The notes: generated by a model from the letters alone, not told the origin. A stretch of DNA of 38,113 nt from Methylobacterium gregans (GCF_022179245.1 NZ_BPQM01000032.1:1-38113), one strand, 5' to 3'; counted from the first letter of the stretch, positions 15,687 to 24,335 are shown. Numbers and translations: made by a program.

Positions 15687-16553
15687 ATGGACGTGGACGA
15701 CCTGAGGACCTTCGTGGAAGTCGCCGACGCGGGAGGGGTCTCGGCCGCCTCACGCCGCCTCAACTTGGCGAAGTCGATTGTCAGCCGGCGGCTTCTGCGG
15801 CTGGAGGCCGAGCTCGGAACACAACTCCTCGCCCGTACTACCCGGGGCGCGGCCCTGACCGAGGCGGGCACGACGTTCCGGGAACATGCGGCACGGATCT
15901 GCACGGAGGTAGACGCCGCGCTGGAGGCGGTCGCGGTTGGCGGCGAGCTCCGCGGCCTCCTGCGGGTTGCCGTACCCTCCACGTTCGGCCCGACGCACTT
16001 CGCGCCGGCCATCGCGGAGCTGACCCGTCGCCATCCCCAACTGCATATCAACTGCCGCTACAGCGACCGCTACGTCGATCTCGTCACCGAGGGCTTCGAT
16101 TGCGGCATCCGGGTCGGCTACCTGGCGGATTCGAACTTGGTCGCGCGCCGCATCGGATCCTTCTCCGTGCGGCTGTTCACAAGCCCGGACTATGTCGCCA
16201 CGTACGGCGCCCCCGAGACGCCCGAGGACGTGCCCGGCCATCCCGCCGTGATGATCGCGACGGAAACCTGGACGTTCAGCGCCGGGAGCAAGCCGTTCCC
16301 GGTCCGCCCGACGGGCCGCTTCCGGGCCGACAGCGCGGTGGCCATCGCGGAAGCGACGGCCGCGGGTGCGGGTATCGCCGCGCTGCCCGATGTCATCGCG
16401 GAACCCTACGTCGCAGCCGGGACCCTGATACCGGTCATGCCGCGCTATGCGCTTCCCTCCATCGGGATGTTCGTCGTGCGCCCACCGGGGCAGCACTCCT
16501 CGCGCAAGGTTCAGGCGCTCACCGACCTGCTGATCGAGCGGTTCGGCCGATAA
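15687..16553 (+). CDS. LysR-family transcriptional regulator, 288 aa
   Basis: A winged HTH at the very start (MDVDDLRTFVEVADAGGVSA, then RRLNLAKSIVSRRLLRLEAE) precedes an effector domain with DLVTEGFDCGIRVGYL. The frame is open from 15597, but ATG 15687 places the HTH at residue 1 as in most LysR proteins. It is divergent from the pirin gene and followed, after 167 bp, by the YcaC-like gene, so it may act on both sides. Confidence 0.92.
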   Translation: MDVDDLRTFVEVADAGGVSAASRRLNLAKSIVSRRLLRLEAELGTQLLARTTRGAALTEAGTTFREHAARICTEVDAALEAVAVGGELRGLLRVAVPSTFGPTHFAPAIAELTRRHPQLHINCRYSDRYVDLVTEGFDCGIRVGYLADSNLVARRIGSFSVRLFTSPDYVATYGAPETPEDVPGHPAVMIATETWTFSAGSKPFPVRPTGRFRADSAVAIAEATAAGAGIAALPDVIAEPYVAAGTLIPVMPRYALPSIGMFVVRPPGQHSSRKVQALTDLLIERFGR

Positions 16554-16720
16554 GGCCCCCTTGCAGCGACAGGTGCCGCCCTGGCAAGCGTTCCGGCGGC
16601 GTTCCGGTTTCAGGGACGCAGAGTGCCGGAAGTGGCGGCTAGTGGCCCTTCTCATGGAACGGCATCTTCATCGTGCCGGGTGGCTCCGAAGCGGGACCAT
16701 CCCCACCGAAGGAGAGCACC

Positions 16721-17344
16721 ATGTCCTACGAGAGATTGACCGCCGAGAACGCCGCCGTCCTGTTCGTCGACCACCAGACCGGTCTTGCCAACGGCGTGCA
16801 GACCCAGACGCCCGCGGACTTCCTGAACAACGTGAAGGCGCTCGTCACCATCGCCCAGATCTACAAGCTGCCGGCCATCGTCACCACCAGCGCGGCCGAC
16901 GGCCCGAACGGGCCGGTCTTGCCGGTCGTCGCCCAGGGCCTGCCCGACGCGACCGTCGTGCACCGGCCGGGCGAGATCAACGCCTTCGACAACGCCGACT
17001 TCGCCGCCGCCGTGAAGGCGACCGGTCGGAAGAAGCTCCTGATCGCCGGCATTTCGACGGAGGTTTGCGTGGCCTTCGCCGCGCTCGCGGCCCGCGAGGC
17101 GGGCTACGACGTCTACGCGGTGCTGGATGCATCGGGCACCTGGAGCAAGCTCGTCGAGGAAGCGGCCGTCGCCCGCATGGTGCAGGCAGGCGTCGTGCCG
17201 ATCACCTGGGTCGCGGTCGGCGCCGAGCTTCTTGGCCACTGGCAATCGGCCACCGGCGAGGCGCACGCTAGGCTGATGGGCGACCACCTGCCCTTCGCCG
17301 GCAACATCTACGCGAGCTTTCTGGCCGCCAAAGGTCAGGCGTGA
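16721..17344 (+). CDS. YcaC-like isochorismatase-superfamily hydrolase, 207 aa
   Basis: A cysteine-hydrolase fold: Asp17 in FVDHQTGL, a Lys expected from KATGRKKLLIAG, and nucleophile Cys116 in GISTEVCVAFAAL, preceded by the cis-peptide region. Spacing and sequence are closest to the YcaC subgroup, whose physiological substrate is unknown. ATG 16721 is preceded by GGAG at the right distance. It begins a co-directional series with the glutathione transferase, the PNPOx-reductase fusion and an NTF2-like protein. A GC-rich hairpin directly after the stop suggests it may be at least partly a separate transcript. Confidence 0.9.
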   Translation: MSYERLTAENAAVLFVDHQTGLANGVQTQTPADFLNNVKALVTIAQIYKLPAIVTTSAADGPNGPVLPVVAQGLPDATVVHRPGEINAFDNADFAAAVKATGRKKLLIAGISTEVCVAFAALAAREAGYDVYAVLDASGTWSKLVEEAAVARMVQAGVVPITWVAVGAELLGHWQSATGEAHARLMGDHLPFAGNIYASFLAAKGQA

Positions 17345-17358
17345 CCCGTTTCGAGGGA

Positions 17359-17386
17359 CCCGGCCGTGCATCCCGCACCGGCCGGG
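17359..17386 (+). terminator. Hairpin after the YcaC-like gene
   Basis: CCCGGCCGTG (17359-17368) pairs with CACCGGCCGGG (17376-17386) with one bulge. It begins 15 bases after the stop codon. It lacks a T-run, so it could be a weak terminator or a transcript-protecting hairpin. Confidence 0.45.
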
Positions 17387-17403
17387 CCCGTCAGGATGGA
17401 TTG

Positions 17404-17423
17404 TTCCGCTCGCGACAACAATG
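17404..17423 (+). promoter_or_regulatory. Possible shared operator upstream of glutathione transferase gene
   Basis: TTCCGCTCGCGACAACAATG matches 22295-22314 at 18 of 20 positions. Here it ends 96 bases before the next start codon, there 98 bases. The near-identical spacing suggests a common regulator or promoter; no experimental support exists. Confidence 0.4.
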
Positions 17424-17518
17424 AACTGCGGAGGTCGAGCATTCTCCCGACCCCCTGATCGCGTCACCTTGCCAATGTGGTTCGGGCTTCACCCGGACAG
17501 AAAGCAGGGAACGCGGTC

Positions 17519-18136
17519 ATGAAGCTCTACCATCATCCCCTCTCGGGCCACGCGCATCGGGCCCGCCTGTTCCTCTCGTTGCTCGGCGTGCCGCACGATG
17601 CGATTGAGGTCGACCTCAAGGCAGGCGCCCACAAGCGGCCCGAGTTCCTTGCCCTCAATCCGTTCGGCCAGGTGCCGGTCCTCGACGACGACGGAACCGT
17701 CGTCTCCGACTCGAACGCCATCCTCGTCTACGTGGCGCGCAAGCTGGGGCGGACCGATTGGCTGCCGGAGAATGCCGAGGGTGAGGCCGCCGTGCAGCGT
17801 TGGCTGTCGGTGTCGGCCGGCGAACTGGCCTACGGCCCGGCCGCCGCGCGCCTCGTCACCGTTTTCGGTGCCAATTTCCGGCCCGAGGAGGTGATCGGGC
17901 GGGCGCACACGCTGCTGGGCCGCCTGGAGGCGCATCTGACGGGCCGGGAATGGCTGGTTGGCGAGCGGCCCACCGTCGCGGACGTGGCGCTCTACAGCTA
18001 CCTGGCGCGTGCACCCGAGGGCAACGTCGACCTCTCAAGCTACGTCAACGTCAACGCCTTCCTCCGCCGCATCGAGGCCTTGCCGGGCTTCGTCCCCTTC
18101 GTCCAGACGCCGGCCGGCCTCACGGCCGCGGCGTGA
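17519..18136 (+). CDS. Glutathione S-transferase family protein, 205 aa
   Basis: An N-terminal thioredoxin-like domain (residues 1-78) with [18 protein letters not shown], the cis-Pro motif [10 protein letters not shown] and the glutathione gamma-glutamyl site [14 protein letters not shown]. An all-helical C-terminal domain follows ([20 protein letters not shown], the N-capping box). Full length. It would conjugate or reduce electrophiles with glutathione in the cytosol. ATG 17519 is chosen because [11 protein letters not shown] is the canonical beginning. It lies 58 bp upstream of the fusion oxidoreductase and probably shares its transcript. Confidence 0.92.
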   Translation: MKLYHHPLSGHAHRARLFLSLLGVPHDAIEVDLKAGAHKRPEFLALNPFGQVPVLDDDGTVVSDSNAILVYVARKLGRTDWLPENAEGEAAVQRWLSVSAGELAYGPAAARLVTVFGANFRPEEVIGRAHTLLGRLEAHLTGREWLVGERPTVADVALYSYLARAPEGNVDLSSYVNVNAFLRRIEALPGFVPFVQTPAGLTAAA

Positions 18137-18194
18137 CCCCGCTTGTTCGGGCGCGCCGGTGCGCGCGCCCGACCGAACCGGACGGGAGAGTATC

Positions 18195-20258
18195 ATGAGC
18201 GACGGTCCGACCGTCACGAAGTCCTCGCCCTGGCATCCGGGCGAGAAGGCCATCCAGCAGCAGGTCGGCGTGGCCGAGCGGATGGAGCAGGTCGGGCGCC
18301 GCGTGGTGCGGGACTTCATGCCCGACCAACACCGCGCGTTCTACGAACAGATCCCGTTCATCGTGGCCGGCAGCGTCGACGGTCGGGGCGACGCCTGGGC
18401 GACGCTGGTCGCCGGCGGTCCCGGGTTTATCGCCTCGCCGACGCCGACGACACTGGACATCGCGGTGCGGCCGGATCCGAGCGACCCGGCGAGCGCGGGC
18501 TTGCGCGACGGGGAGGCCATCGGGCTCCTCGGGATCGAGCTGCACAACCGCCGACGCAACCGCGTCAACGGCCTCATCCGCGCCGCGGCGGACGGCGTTC
18601 TGAACTTCGCGGTCGACCAGAGCTTCGGCAATTGCCCGCAGTACATCCAGCTGCGCGACTTCGCCTTCGTCCGCGACCCGCGTGAGCCCTTTTCTGGAAC
18701 CGTCGAGGAGAACGCCGGCCTCGACGCGGACGCGCGCGCCATCGTCGAGGGTGCCGACACGTTCTTCGTCGCCTCCTACGCCGAGCGTGACGGCCGCCGC
18801 CAGGTCGACGTCTCGCACCGCGGCGGCAAGGCCGGCTTCGTTCGCGTCGCCGAGGACGGGACGCTCACGGTCCCCGACTTCGCCGGCAACCTGTTCTTCG
18901 CCACGCTCGGCAACATCCTCCTGAACGGCCGGGCCGGCCTCGTCTTCGCCGACTTCGAGACCGGCGACCTCCTGCAGATGACGGGCGACTCCGAGGTCGT
19001 CCTGTCCTCCCCCGAGATCGCCGCCTTCCAGGGCGCTGAACGGCTGTGGACGTTCCGGCCCCGCCGGGTCGTGCGGCGGCGGGGCGCGCTGCCCCTGCGC
19101 TGGACGTTTCAGGCGGACGGCTGGTCGCCGAACTCCCTGATGACCGGTGACTGGCACGCGGCCGCCGACCGGCTCCGGGCCGCCGACCTCGCGACGCAAT
19201 GGCGCCCGTTCACGGTCACGAAGATCGTCGACGAGAGCCGCACGATCCGCTCCTTCCACCTCCAGCCTGCGGACGGGTCCGGGCTGATCCCGCACCAGGC
19301 GGGGCAGCACCTGCCCATCCGTGTGCCGCTCCCCGGCGCGGACAAGCCGGTCATCCGCACCTACACGCTCTCGGTCGCGCCATCGGACGCGGTCTACCGG
19401 ATCAGCGTCAAGCGCGATGGCACTGTGTCCGGGCACCTCCACGACACGCTGCGGGTCGGCGACTTGGTCGAGGCGCGGGCGCCGGCCGGCGGCTTCACCA
19501 TCGACGCCCATGCCAAGCGGCCGGCCGTGCTGCTCGCCGGCGGCATCGGCATCACGCCGCTGCTGGCGATGCTGCGCCACCTCGTCTACGAGGGCCTGCG
19601 CACCCGGGGCATCCGGCCGACCACACTGGTCCAGGCGGCCCGCTCCAAGGAGGAGCGTCCCTTCGATAGGGAGGTGGCCGAGCTCGCCGCCGCGGCCGGG
19701 AGCGCGGTGAGGGTCGTGCGGGTGCTGAGCGCACCCGGGGATGCGATGGCGGGTGTCGACTACGATGTCGCTGGCCGGGTCGACATGGCGCTGCTCGCCC
19801 GCGTGCTGCCGTTCGGCGATTACGACTTCTACCTCTGCGGTCCGGCGGCCTTCACGCAGGCGCTCTACGACGGGCTGCGGGACCTGAACGTCGCCGACGA
19901 GCGCATCCACGCCGAGACCTTCGGTCCCTCGTCCCTGGTCCGGAGCATACCGGCGGATGCCGGGGCGGCCGCGCTGCCGCCCGCGTCGACGGAGCCGGTT
20001 CCGGTCGCCTTCCTGAACTCGTCGAAGGAGGCGCGCTGGACGCCGGACGCCGGAACGCTGCTCGAACTCGCCGAGGCCCGCGGCCTCAGCCCGGAGTTCA
20101 GTTGCCGGACCGGAACCTGCGGCACCTGCCGGACGAAGCTCCTGAAAGGTGCGGTCACCTACGCGAAGGCGCCCACCGCTCCCCACGCGGCCGACGAGGT
20201 GCTGATCTGCTCGGCCACCCCGGCCGCGGGGAGCGACCCCGTTCATCTCGCCCTCTGA
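18195..20258 (+). CDS. PNPOx-like / ferredoxin-NAD(P) reductase / [2Fe-2S] ferredoxin fusion, 687 aa
   Basis: Three modules in one chain. Residues about 48-290 are a pyridoxamine-phosphate-oxidase-like flavin domain (GNCPQYIQLRDF at 145-156). Residues about 335-580 are a ferredoxin-reductase core with the FAD motif RTYTLS (388-393), nucleotide-binding GGIGITPLLAML (449-460) and CGP (548-550). Residues about 600-687 are a plant-type [2Fe-2S] domain with Cys637, Cys642, Cys645 and Cys672. Electrons should flow from NAD(P)H through FAD and the cluster to a bound flavin or to a partner. Start ATG 18195 follows GGGAG, and the open frame upstream is antisense-like. The co-directional glutathione transferase and NTF2-like genes suggest detoxification, but the substrate is unknown. 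Confidence 0.92.
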   Translation: MSDGPTVTKSSPWHPGEKAIQQQVGVAERMEQVGRRVVRDFMPDQHRAFYEQIPFIVAGSVDGRGDAWATLVAGGPGFIASPTPTTLDIAVRPDPSDPASAGLRDGEAIGLLGIELHNRRRNRVNGLIRAAADGVLNFAVDQSFGNCPQYIQLRDFAFVRDPREPFSGTVEENAGLDADARAIVEGADTFFVASYAERDGRRQVDVSHRGGKAGFVRVAEDGTLTVPDFAGNLFFATLGNILLNGRAGLVFADFETGDLLQMTGDSEVVLSSPEIAAFQGAERLWTFRPRRVVRRRGALPLRWTFQADGWSPNSLMTGDWHAAADRLRAADLATQWRPFTVTKIVDESRTIRSFHLQPADGSGLIPHQAGQHLPIRVPLPGADKPVIRTYTLSVAPSDAVYRISVKRDGTVSGHLHDTLRVGDLVEARAPAGGFTIDAHAKRPAVLLAGGIGITPLLAMLRHLVYEGLRTRGIRPTTLVQAARSKEERPFDREVAELAAAAGSAVRVVRVLSAPGDAMAGVDYDVAGRVDMALLARVLPFGDYDFYLCGPAAFTQALYDGLRDLNVADERIHAETFGPSSLVRSIPADAGAAALPPASTEPVPVAFLNSSKEARWTPDAGTLLELAEARGLSPEFSCRTGTCGTCRTKLLKGAVTYAKAPTAPHAADEVLICSATPAAGSDPVHLAL

Positions 20259-20347
20259 CCGAGGGCGATGGCTGAGGGTCCCGTCCCGCCGGCCTGCCGA
20301 CCGACCTCCCGACACGCGTCCACCCCGAAAACCCCGAGGAGAAGCCG

Positions 20348-20812
20348 ATGTCCCGTCCCCCGCTGCCGCCGTTCACCGAGGAGAGCGCCATCGAGAAGGT
20401 CCGCCTCGCCGAGGACGGCTGGAACAGCCGTGATCCGGCCAAGGTCGCCCTGGCCTACACGACCGACACCCGCTGGCGGAACAGGGCCGAGTTCGTCACG
20501 AACCGGGAGGAGGTCCAGGCCTTCCTCACCCGCAAGTGGAACCGCGAGCTCGACTACCGCCTGATCAAGGAGCTCTGGGCCTTCACCGGCAACCGCATCG
20601 CGGTGCGTTACGCCTACGAGTATCGCGACGACAGCTGCCAGTGGTTCCGGGCCTACGGCAACGAGAACTGGGAGTTCGCCGAGGACGGGCTGATGCGGGC
20701 CCGCCACGCCAGCATCAACGAACACCCGATCAGCGAGGCCGAGCGCCGGTTCCGCTGGCCGCTGGGGCGCCGGCCCGACGACCATCCGGGTCTCAGCCAC
20801 TTCGGCTTCTGA
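20348..20812 (+). CDS. NTF2-like (DUF1348/SnoaL-type) protein, 154 aa
   Basis: A small alpha+beta cone protein. The opening [20 protein letters not shown], the middle [20 protein letters not shown] and the tryptophan-rich [12 protein letters not shown] are typical of the DUF1348 nuclear-transport-factor-2-like family. Members are cytosolic and uncharacterised or act as small isomerase/hydrolase-like enzymes. Length is normal. ATG 20348 follows GAGGAGAAG. It is 89 bp after the fusion oxidoreductase and in the same direction, probably the same operon. Confidence 0.88.
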   Translation: MSRPPLPPFTEESAIEKVRLAEDGWNSRDPAKVALAYTTDTRWRNRAEFVTNREEVQAFLTRKWNRELDYRLIKELWAFTGNRIAVRYAYEYRDDSCQWFRAYGNENWEFAEDGLMRARHASINEHPISEAERRFRWPLGRRPDDHPGLSHFGF

Positions 20813-20841
20813 ACCGACCCTCGAAGCGTGGGAATGCGGCC

Positions 20842-21204
20842 ATGTCTTCCTTCACCCTGGACGGGCGCGTGCGCCTGTCCGTCGCGCTCGCCCTGGCCGA
20901 GGACGGCCGCGACCCGCCCGTTTCTCCAGGGCGGGAAGCGGAGGCCCGCGGGCTCGGGATGTGCGGCGCCGAGGTCGACGCCGCGCGTCGCGGCCGGAGC
21001 TTCGACGCGCGCACGTCGCGGGCGCTGGTCCTAGCCCTGGCGGCGGCCTCCCGGGACGGCGGGCGCCTTTACGAGGCGCGTGCGCGGGCGGTCTGGTCAG
21101 GCATCCCCGCCGAGGTCTGCCGCGAGATCGAGAGCCTCGCCGTAGAGCTCGCTGGCGACGGAGCGGCGCCGGACCCGGATCCCACGGTCGCCCGCGAAGG
21201 CTAG
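20842..21204 (+). CDS. Small hypothetical protein, possibly CMD/AhpD-related, 120 aa
   Basis: An all-helical, Ala/Arg-rich protein that begins 29 bp after the NTF2-like gene. The segment GAEVDAARRGRSFDARTSRA followed by LVLALAAASRDGGRL loosely resembles the helical repeat of carboxymuconolactone-decarboxylase-like proteins, but the CXXC redox pair is missing (a single Cys in GMCGAE). The family is therefore not certain. Start ATG 20842 is selected because the upstream frame overlaps the previous gene. It is likely the last gene of the 16.7-21.2 kb enzyme series. Confidence 0.6.
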   Translation: MSSFTLDGRVRLSVALALAEDGRDPPVSPGREAEARGLGMCGAEVDAARRGRSFDARTSRALVLALAAASRDGGRLYEARARAVWSGIPAEVCREIESLAVELAGDGAAPDPDPTVAREG

Positions 21205-21322
21205 GCGGCCTGGCCCGGCATGCCGTTCACCATGGTGCGACGGCTTGGCGGCGCGCATGCTCGAACAGCTGTATTCGTCAAGGCCACGATGGCCGGGCCG
21301 CTGGGGACGGGGGAGCAGGGAC

Positions 21323-22213
21323 ATGGACCGCTGGCAGGCCATGCGGATCTTCGCGAAGGTCGCGGAGACGGCGAGCTTCGCGGAGACCGCGCGCCTGATG
21401 CACATGAGCCCGCCGGCCGTGACGCGGGCCGTCGCCGCGCTGGAAGAGACCATCGGCGCCCGGCTGTTCGTGCGCACCACGCGCTCGGTGAAGCTCACCG
21501 AGGCCGGTGGCCGCTACTACGAGGATTGCCGGCGAATCCTTTCCGACATCGTCGAGGCCGAGGCCGCCGCCGCAGGTTCCTACGCGACGCCGTCCGGAAC
21601 CCTCACGGTGACAGCATCGGTCCTGTTCGGCCACATGCACGTGCTGCCCATCGTGACCGATTACCTCGACGCCTACTCGACCATGGCGGCACGGACGCTG
21701 TTCGTCGACCGGCAGGTGAACATCGTCGAGGAAGGCATCGACGTCGCCGTGCGCATCGGCCACCTCTCGGATTCTGGCCTTACAGCCGCGCGGGTCGGGT
21801 CGGTGCGCCGCGTCGTCTGCGGCTCACCGGCTTACTTCGAGCGGCACGGCGTCCCGCAGAGCCCGCAGGACCTGAGGGACCACCGCGTCGCCATGTCCAC
21901 GGGCGCCTGGGCCTCGATGGAGTGGCGGTTCGCGCAGGATCAGCGCGTGACGGTCCATCCCGCCCTGATGAGCAACACGAACGAGGCCGGCATCGCCGCG
22001 GCGCTCGCGGGCTGGGGCCTGACCCGGGTGCTGCACTACCAGATCGGCTCCGCCTTGCTGGGAGGCCGCCTGCAGGTCGTGCTCGCCGACTACGAGGAGG
22101 AGCCGCTGCCCATCCATGTGGTCTACCCCGAGGGGCGGCAGGCGCCGGCCAAGGTGAGGACCTTCGTCGACCTGGCCGTGGCGCGGCTGCGGGCCAACCG
22201 CCTGCTCAACTGA
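21323..22213 (+). CDS. LysR-family transcriptional regulator, 296 aa
   Basis: The HTH region (MDRWQAMRIFAKVAETASFA, then LMHMSPPAVTRAVAALEETI, with TEAG) and effector domain (NIVEEGIDVAVRIGHL) are both complete. ATG 21323 is preferred to 21245 because it starts the HTH directly and GGGAGCAGGG precedes it. It lies between the enzyme series to its left and the exported hydrolase to its right, all on the plus strand, so it may regulate either. A short CGACGC/GCGTCG hairpin (22227-22241) follows the stop. Confidence 0.92.
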   Translation: MDRWQAMRIFAKVAETASFAETARLMHMSPPAVTRAVAALEETIGARLFVRTTRSVKLTEAGGRYYEDCRRILSDIVEAEAAAAGSYATPSGTLTVTASVLFGHMHVLPIVTDYLDAYSTMAARTLFVDRQVNIVEEGIDVAVRIGHLSDSGLTAARVGSVRRVVCGSPAYFERHGVPQSPQDLRDHRVAMSTGAWASMEWRFAQDQRVTVHPALMSNTNEAGIAAALAGWGLTRVLHYQIGSALLGGRLQVVLADYEEEPLPIHVVYPEGRQAPAKVRTFVDLAVARLRANRLLN

Positions 22214-22281
22214 GCGGGCGCAGGGTCGACGCGAGGCGTCGGTCCGGGTCGGTTCGACCTAGCCGAGGTCATCGGAACCAA

Positions 22282-22314
22282 GCGATACTATCTATTCCGC
22301 AGGCGACAACAATG
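22282..22314 (+). promoter_or_regulatory. Composite possible operator upstream of exported hydrolase
   Basis: This carries GCGATA-N8-TCCGCA (22282-22301), shared with 11846-11865. Overlapping it is TTCCGCAGGCGACAACAATG (22295-22314), an 18/20 match to 17404-17423. It lies 98 bases before the start at 22412. The function is inferred. Confidence 0.4.
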
Positions 22315-22411
22315 CCTTCCACACGACGCCGATTAACGCCTGCAAGCTGAACACCGATGATGTCTCCATGAGGCGGCGAGGTCCTCGACGCCCCCGCGAA
22401 AGGAGACACCG

Positions 22412-23377
22412 ATGAAACACCTTCTGCTTGCCCTGATGCTCACGACGGCCGGCACCGTCCTTCCCCCTCAAGCCAAGGCAGAGCAGGCCCTGGTCGCCGC
22501 CCAGACACTGGCGACGGTTCACTACCGTTCCGCGACGGTCGACGGCGTGAAGGTCTTCTACCGCGAGGCCGGCCCGGCCGACGGCCCGGTCGTGCTGCTC
22601 CTGCACGGATTCCCGACCTCCTCGCACATGTTCCGCAACCTGATCCCGACGCTCGCGGACCACTACCACGTCATCGCGCCCGATTACCCCGGCTTCGGCC
22701 AGAGCGACGCGCCCGACCACACCCAGTTCGCCTACACCTTCGGCCACTACGCCGACCTTGTGGACGGCCTGCTCGGCCAACTCGGCGCCAAGTCCTACGC
22801 GATGTACGTGATGGATTACGGCGCGCCGGTTGGCTACCGCCTCGCCCTCAAGCACCCCGACTGGGTGACCGGCCTGATCGTCCAGAACGGCAACGCCTAC
22901 GACGAGGGGTTGCGCGAGTTCTGGGATCCGATCAAGGCCTACTGGGCCGACGGCTCGGCCAAGAGCCGCGAGGCACTGTCGGGTCTGGTGACCCTCCCCA
23001 CGACGATCTTCCAGTACACCGACGGCGTGCGGGACGTCTCCAGGATCAGCCCGGACAACTGGGTCCACGACCAGGCCCTGCTCGACCGGCCCGGCAACAA
23101 GGACATCCAACTCGACCTATTCTACGATTACCGCACGAACGTGCCGCTCTACCCGCAATTCCAGGCATTCTTCCGCGAGCGCAAGCCGCCGACGCTGATC
23201 GTCTGGGGCAAGAACGACAAGATCTTCCCCGAGGAAGGGGCGCACCCCTACCTGAAGGACTTGCCGGACGCGGAGCTGCACATCCTCGACACTGGCCACT
23301 TCGCGCTAGAGGACAAGCTGGATGAGATGGCGCCCCTCATCCGCGGCTTCCTCGACAAGCAGGTGGCGAAGCGCTGA
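22412..23377 (+). CDS. Exported epoxide-hydrolase/dehalogenase-like alpha/beta hydrolase, 321 aa
   Basis: A signal peptide (residues 1-23, ending AKA) precedes an alpha/beta hydrolase. The oxyanion motif is HGFPTSS (65-71). The nucleophile is Asp135 in VMDYGAPVG, not Ser, as in epoxide hydrolases and haloalkane dehalogenases. The acid is probably Asp269 in WGKNDKIF, and the base is His296 in DTGHFALED. An ester-intermediate mechanism on epoxides or halides is therefore expected; the actual substrate is unknown. AAAGGAG precedes ATG 22412. The upstream region shares motifs with other loci in the window. A strong hairpin follows the gene. Confidence 0.9.
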   Translation: MKHLLLALMLTTAGTVLPPQAKAEQALVAAQTLATVHYRSATVDGVKVFYREAGPADGPVVLLLHGFPTSSHMFRNLIPTLADHYHVIAPDYPGFGQSDAPDHTQFAYTFGHYADLVDGLLGQLGAKSYAMYVMDYGAPVGYRLALKHPDWVTGLIVQNGNAYDEGLREFWDPIKAYWADGSAKSREALSGLVTLPTTIFQYTDGVRDVSRISPDNWVHDQALLDRPGNKDIQLDLFYDYRTNVPLYPQFQAFFRERKPPTLIVWGKNDKIFPEEGAHPYLKDLPDAELHILDTGHFALEDKLDEMAPLIRGFLDKQVAKR

Positions 23378-23411
23378 CCCTTCTGAGGGGCCTGGCTGGT
23401 AGGCGCGACGC

Positions 23412-23442
23412 GGACCGCGCCCCCTTCATGGGGGTGCGGTCC
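23412..23442. terminator. Strong hairpin between convergent genes
   Basis: GGACCGCGCCCCC (23412-23424) pairs with GGGGGTGCGGTCC (23430-23442) around a five-base loop, a 13-bp stem with one G-T wobble. TTGGCATT follows. It sits between the exported hydrolase (plus) and the SDR (minus) and probably ends both transcripts. Confidence 0.7.
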
Positions 23443-23504
23443 TTGGCATTCCTGCCGCGTTTCGATGACCGTGAGAGCGGGGCATCTGCGGGGGAGACCT
23501 GGCG

Positions 23505-24335
23505 TCAAGGTTGGAAGTCGGTCGAGAGGCTGAGCTCGCGCCAGGCACGCAACTCGGCCAGCCGCGCCTCGTCGCCGGCCTCGGCCCGCGCGTAGGCGTC
23601 GCTACCCAGCACCAGACGCAGCGGCGGGGCCTTCGCCGAGACCACGGTCATCATCGCCCGGGCGGCGCGCTCTGGGTCGCCGGGCTGTTTGCCGTCGTAG
23701 GCCCGCTGCATGGCGGCGACCTGGCCGACGGTCTCGGCGTAAGCCGGACTGCCTTCGGCGATGCGCGTCGACGATCCCGCGAAGTCCGTCCGTAAGCCGC
23801 CGGGCTCCACGATGGTGACGTGCACGCCGAAGGGCTTCATCTCGATGGCGAGAACCTCGGAAAACCCCTCCACGCCGAACTTCGCGGCCGAGTACGGGCC
23901 GCGACCAGTCGCGCCGGTTCGCCCCCCGATGGAGGAGACCTGCAGAAAGTGGCCACGGCGCTGCGTCCGAAAGAGGGGAATGGCCGCCTTGGTCACGTTG
24001 ACGACCCCGAACAGGTTCGTCTCGACCTGCGCCCGGAACGAGGCGAGGTCGGTGTCCTCGATGGGCGCGACGTCGCCGTACCCGGCGTTGTTGACGACGA
24101 CGTCGACGCGTCCGAACCGCTCTACGGCAGCCTCGACTACCCGATGCGCCGCCTCCTCGTCGGTGACGTCGAGAGACAACGCGAGCACGCGCTCGCCGCC
24201 GGCCTCGACGAGGTCCACGAGCGCGGCAGGGTCGCGCGCCGTCGCGCAGAGCCGCTCGCCCGCCGCGACGACGGCCTGGGCCAAGGCCCGGCCGAGGCCA
24301 CGCGACGAGCCCGTGACGAACCAGGTCCTATCCAT
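23505..24335 (-). CDS. Short-chain dehydrogenase/reductase, 276 aa
   Basis: A classical SDR of the 'oxidoreductase, SDR family' with GSSRGLG (9-15), NNAG (82-85), Ser134/135, Tyr148 and Lys152 in YSAAK, and IVEPGGLRTDF. The C-terminal half (RAARAMMTVVSAKAPPLRLV, then LGSDAYARAEA) is the usual one for this subgroup, whose members are usually NADP-dependent with unknown substrates. ATG 24335 is preferred to 24422 because the Rossmann fold starts at residue 3. It is divergent from the TehA-like gene at 24531 (195 bp apart) and convergent with the exported hydrolase. Confidence 0.92.
   Translation of the reverse strand: MDRTWFVTGSSRGLGRALAQAVVAAGERLCATARDPAALVDLVEAGGERVLALSLDVTDEEAAHRVVEAAVERFGRVDVVVNNAGYGDVAPIEDTDLASFRAQVETNLFGVVNVTKAAIPLFRTQRRGHFLQVSSIGGRTGATGRGPYSAAKFGVEGFSEVLAIEMKPFGVHVTIVEPGGLRTDFAGSSTRIAEGSPAYAETVGQVAAMQRAYDGKQPGDPERAARAMMTVVSAKAPPLRLVLGSDAYARAEAGDEARLAELRAWRELSLSTDFQP

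Noticed and set aside
18120..20315. 731-aa open frame antisense to the fusion oxidoreductase
   Set aside because: It is a shadow frame of a GC-rich gene. The plus-strand protein has complete flavin, nucleotide and iron-sulphur motifs, while this one has none.
21220..22350. 376-aa frame overlapping the LysR gene in another frame
   Set aside because: It is Arg/Gly-rich shadow translation; the LysR frame contains the HTH and effector motifs.
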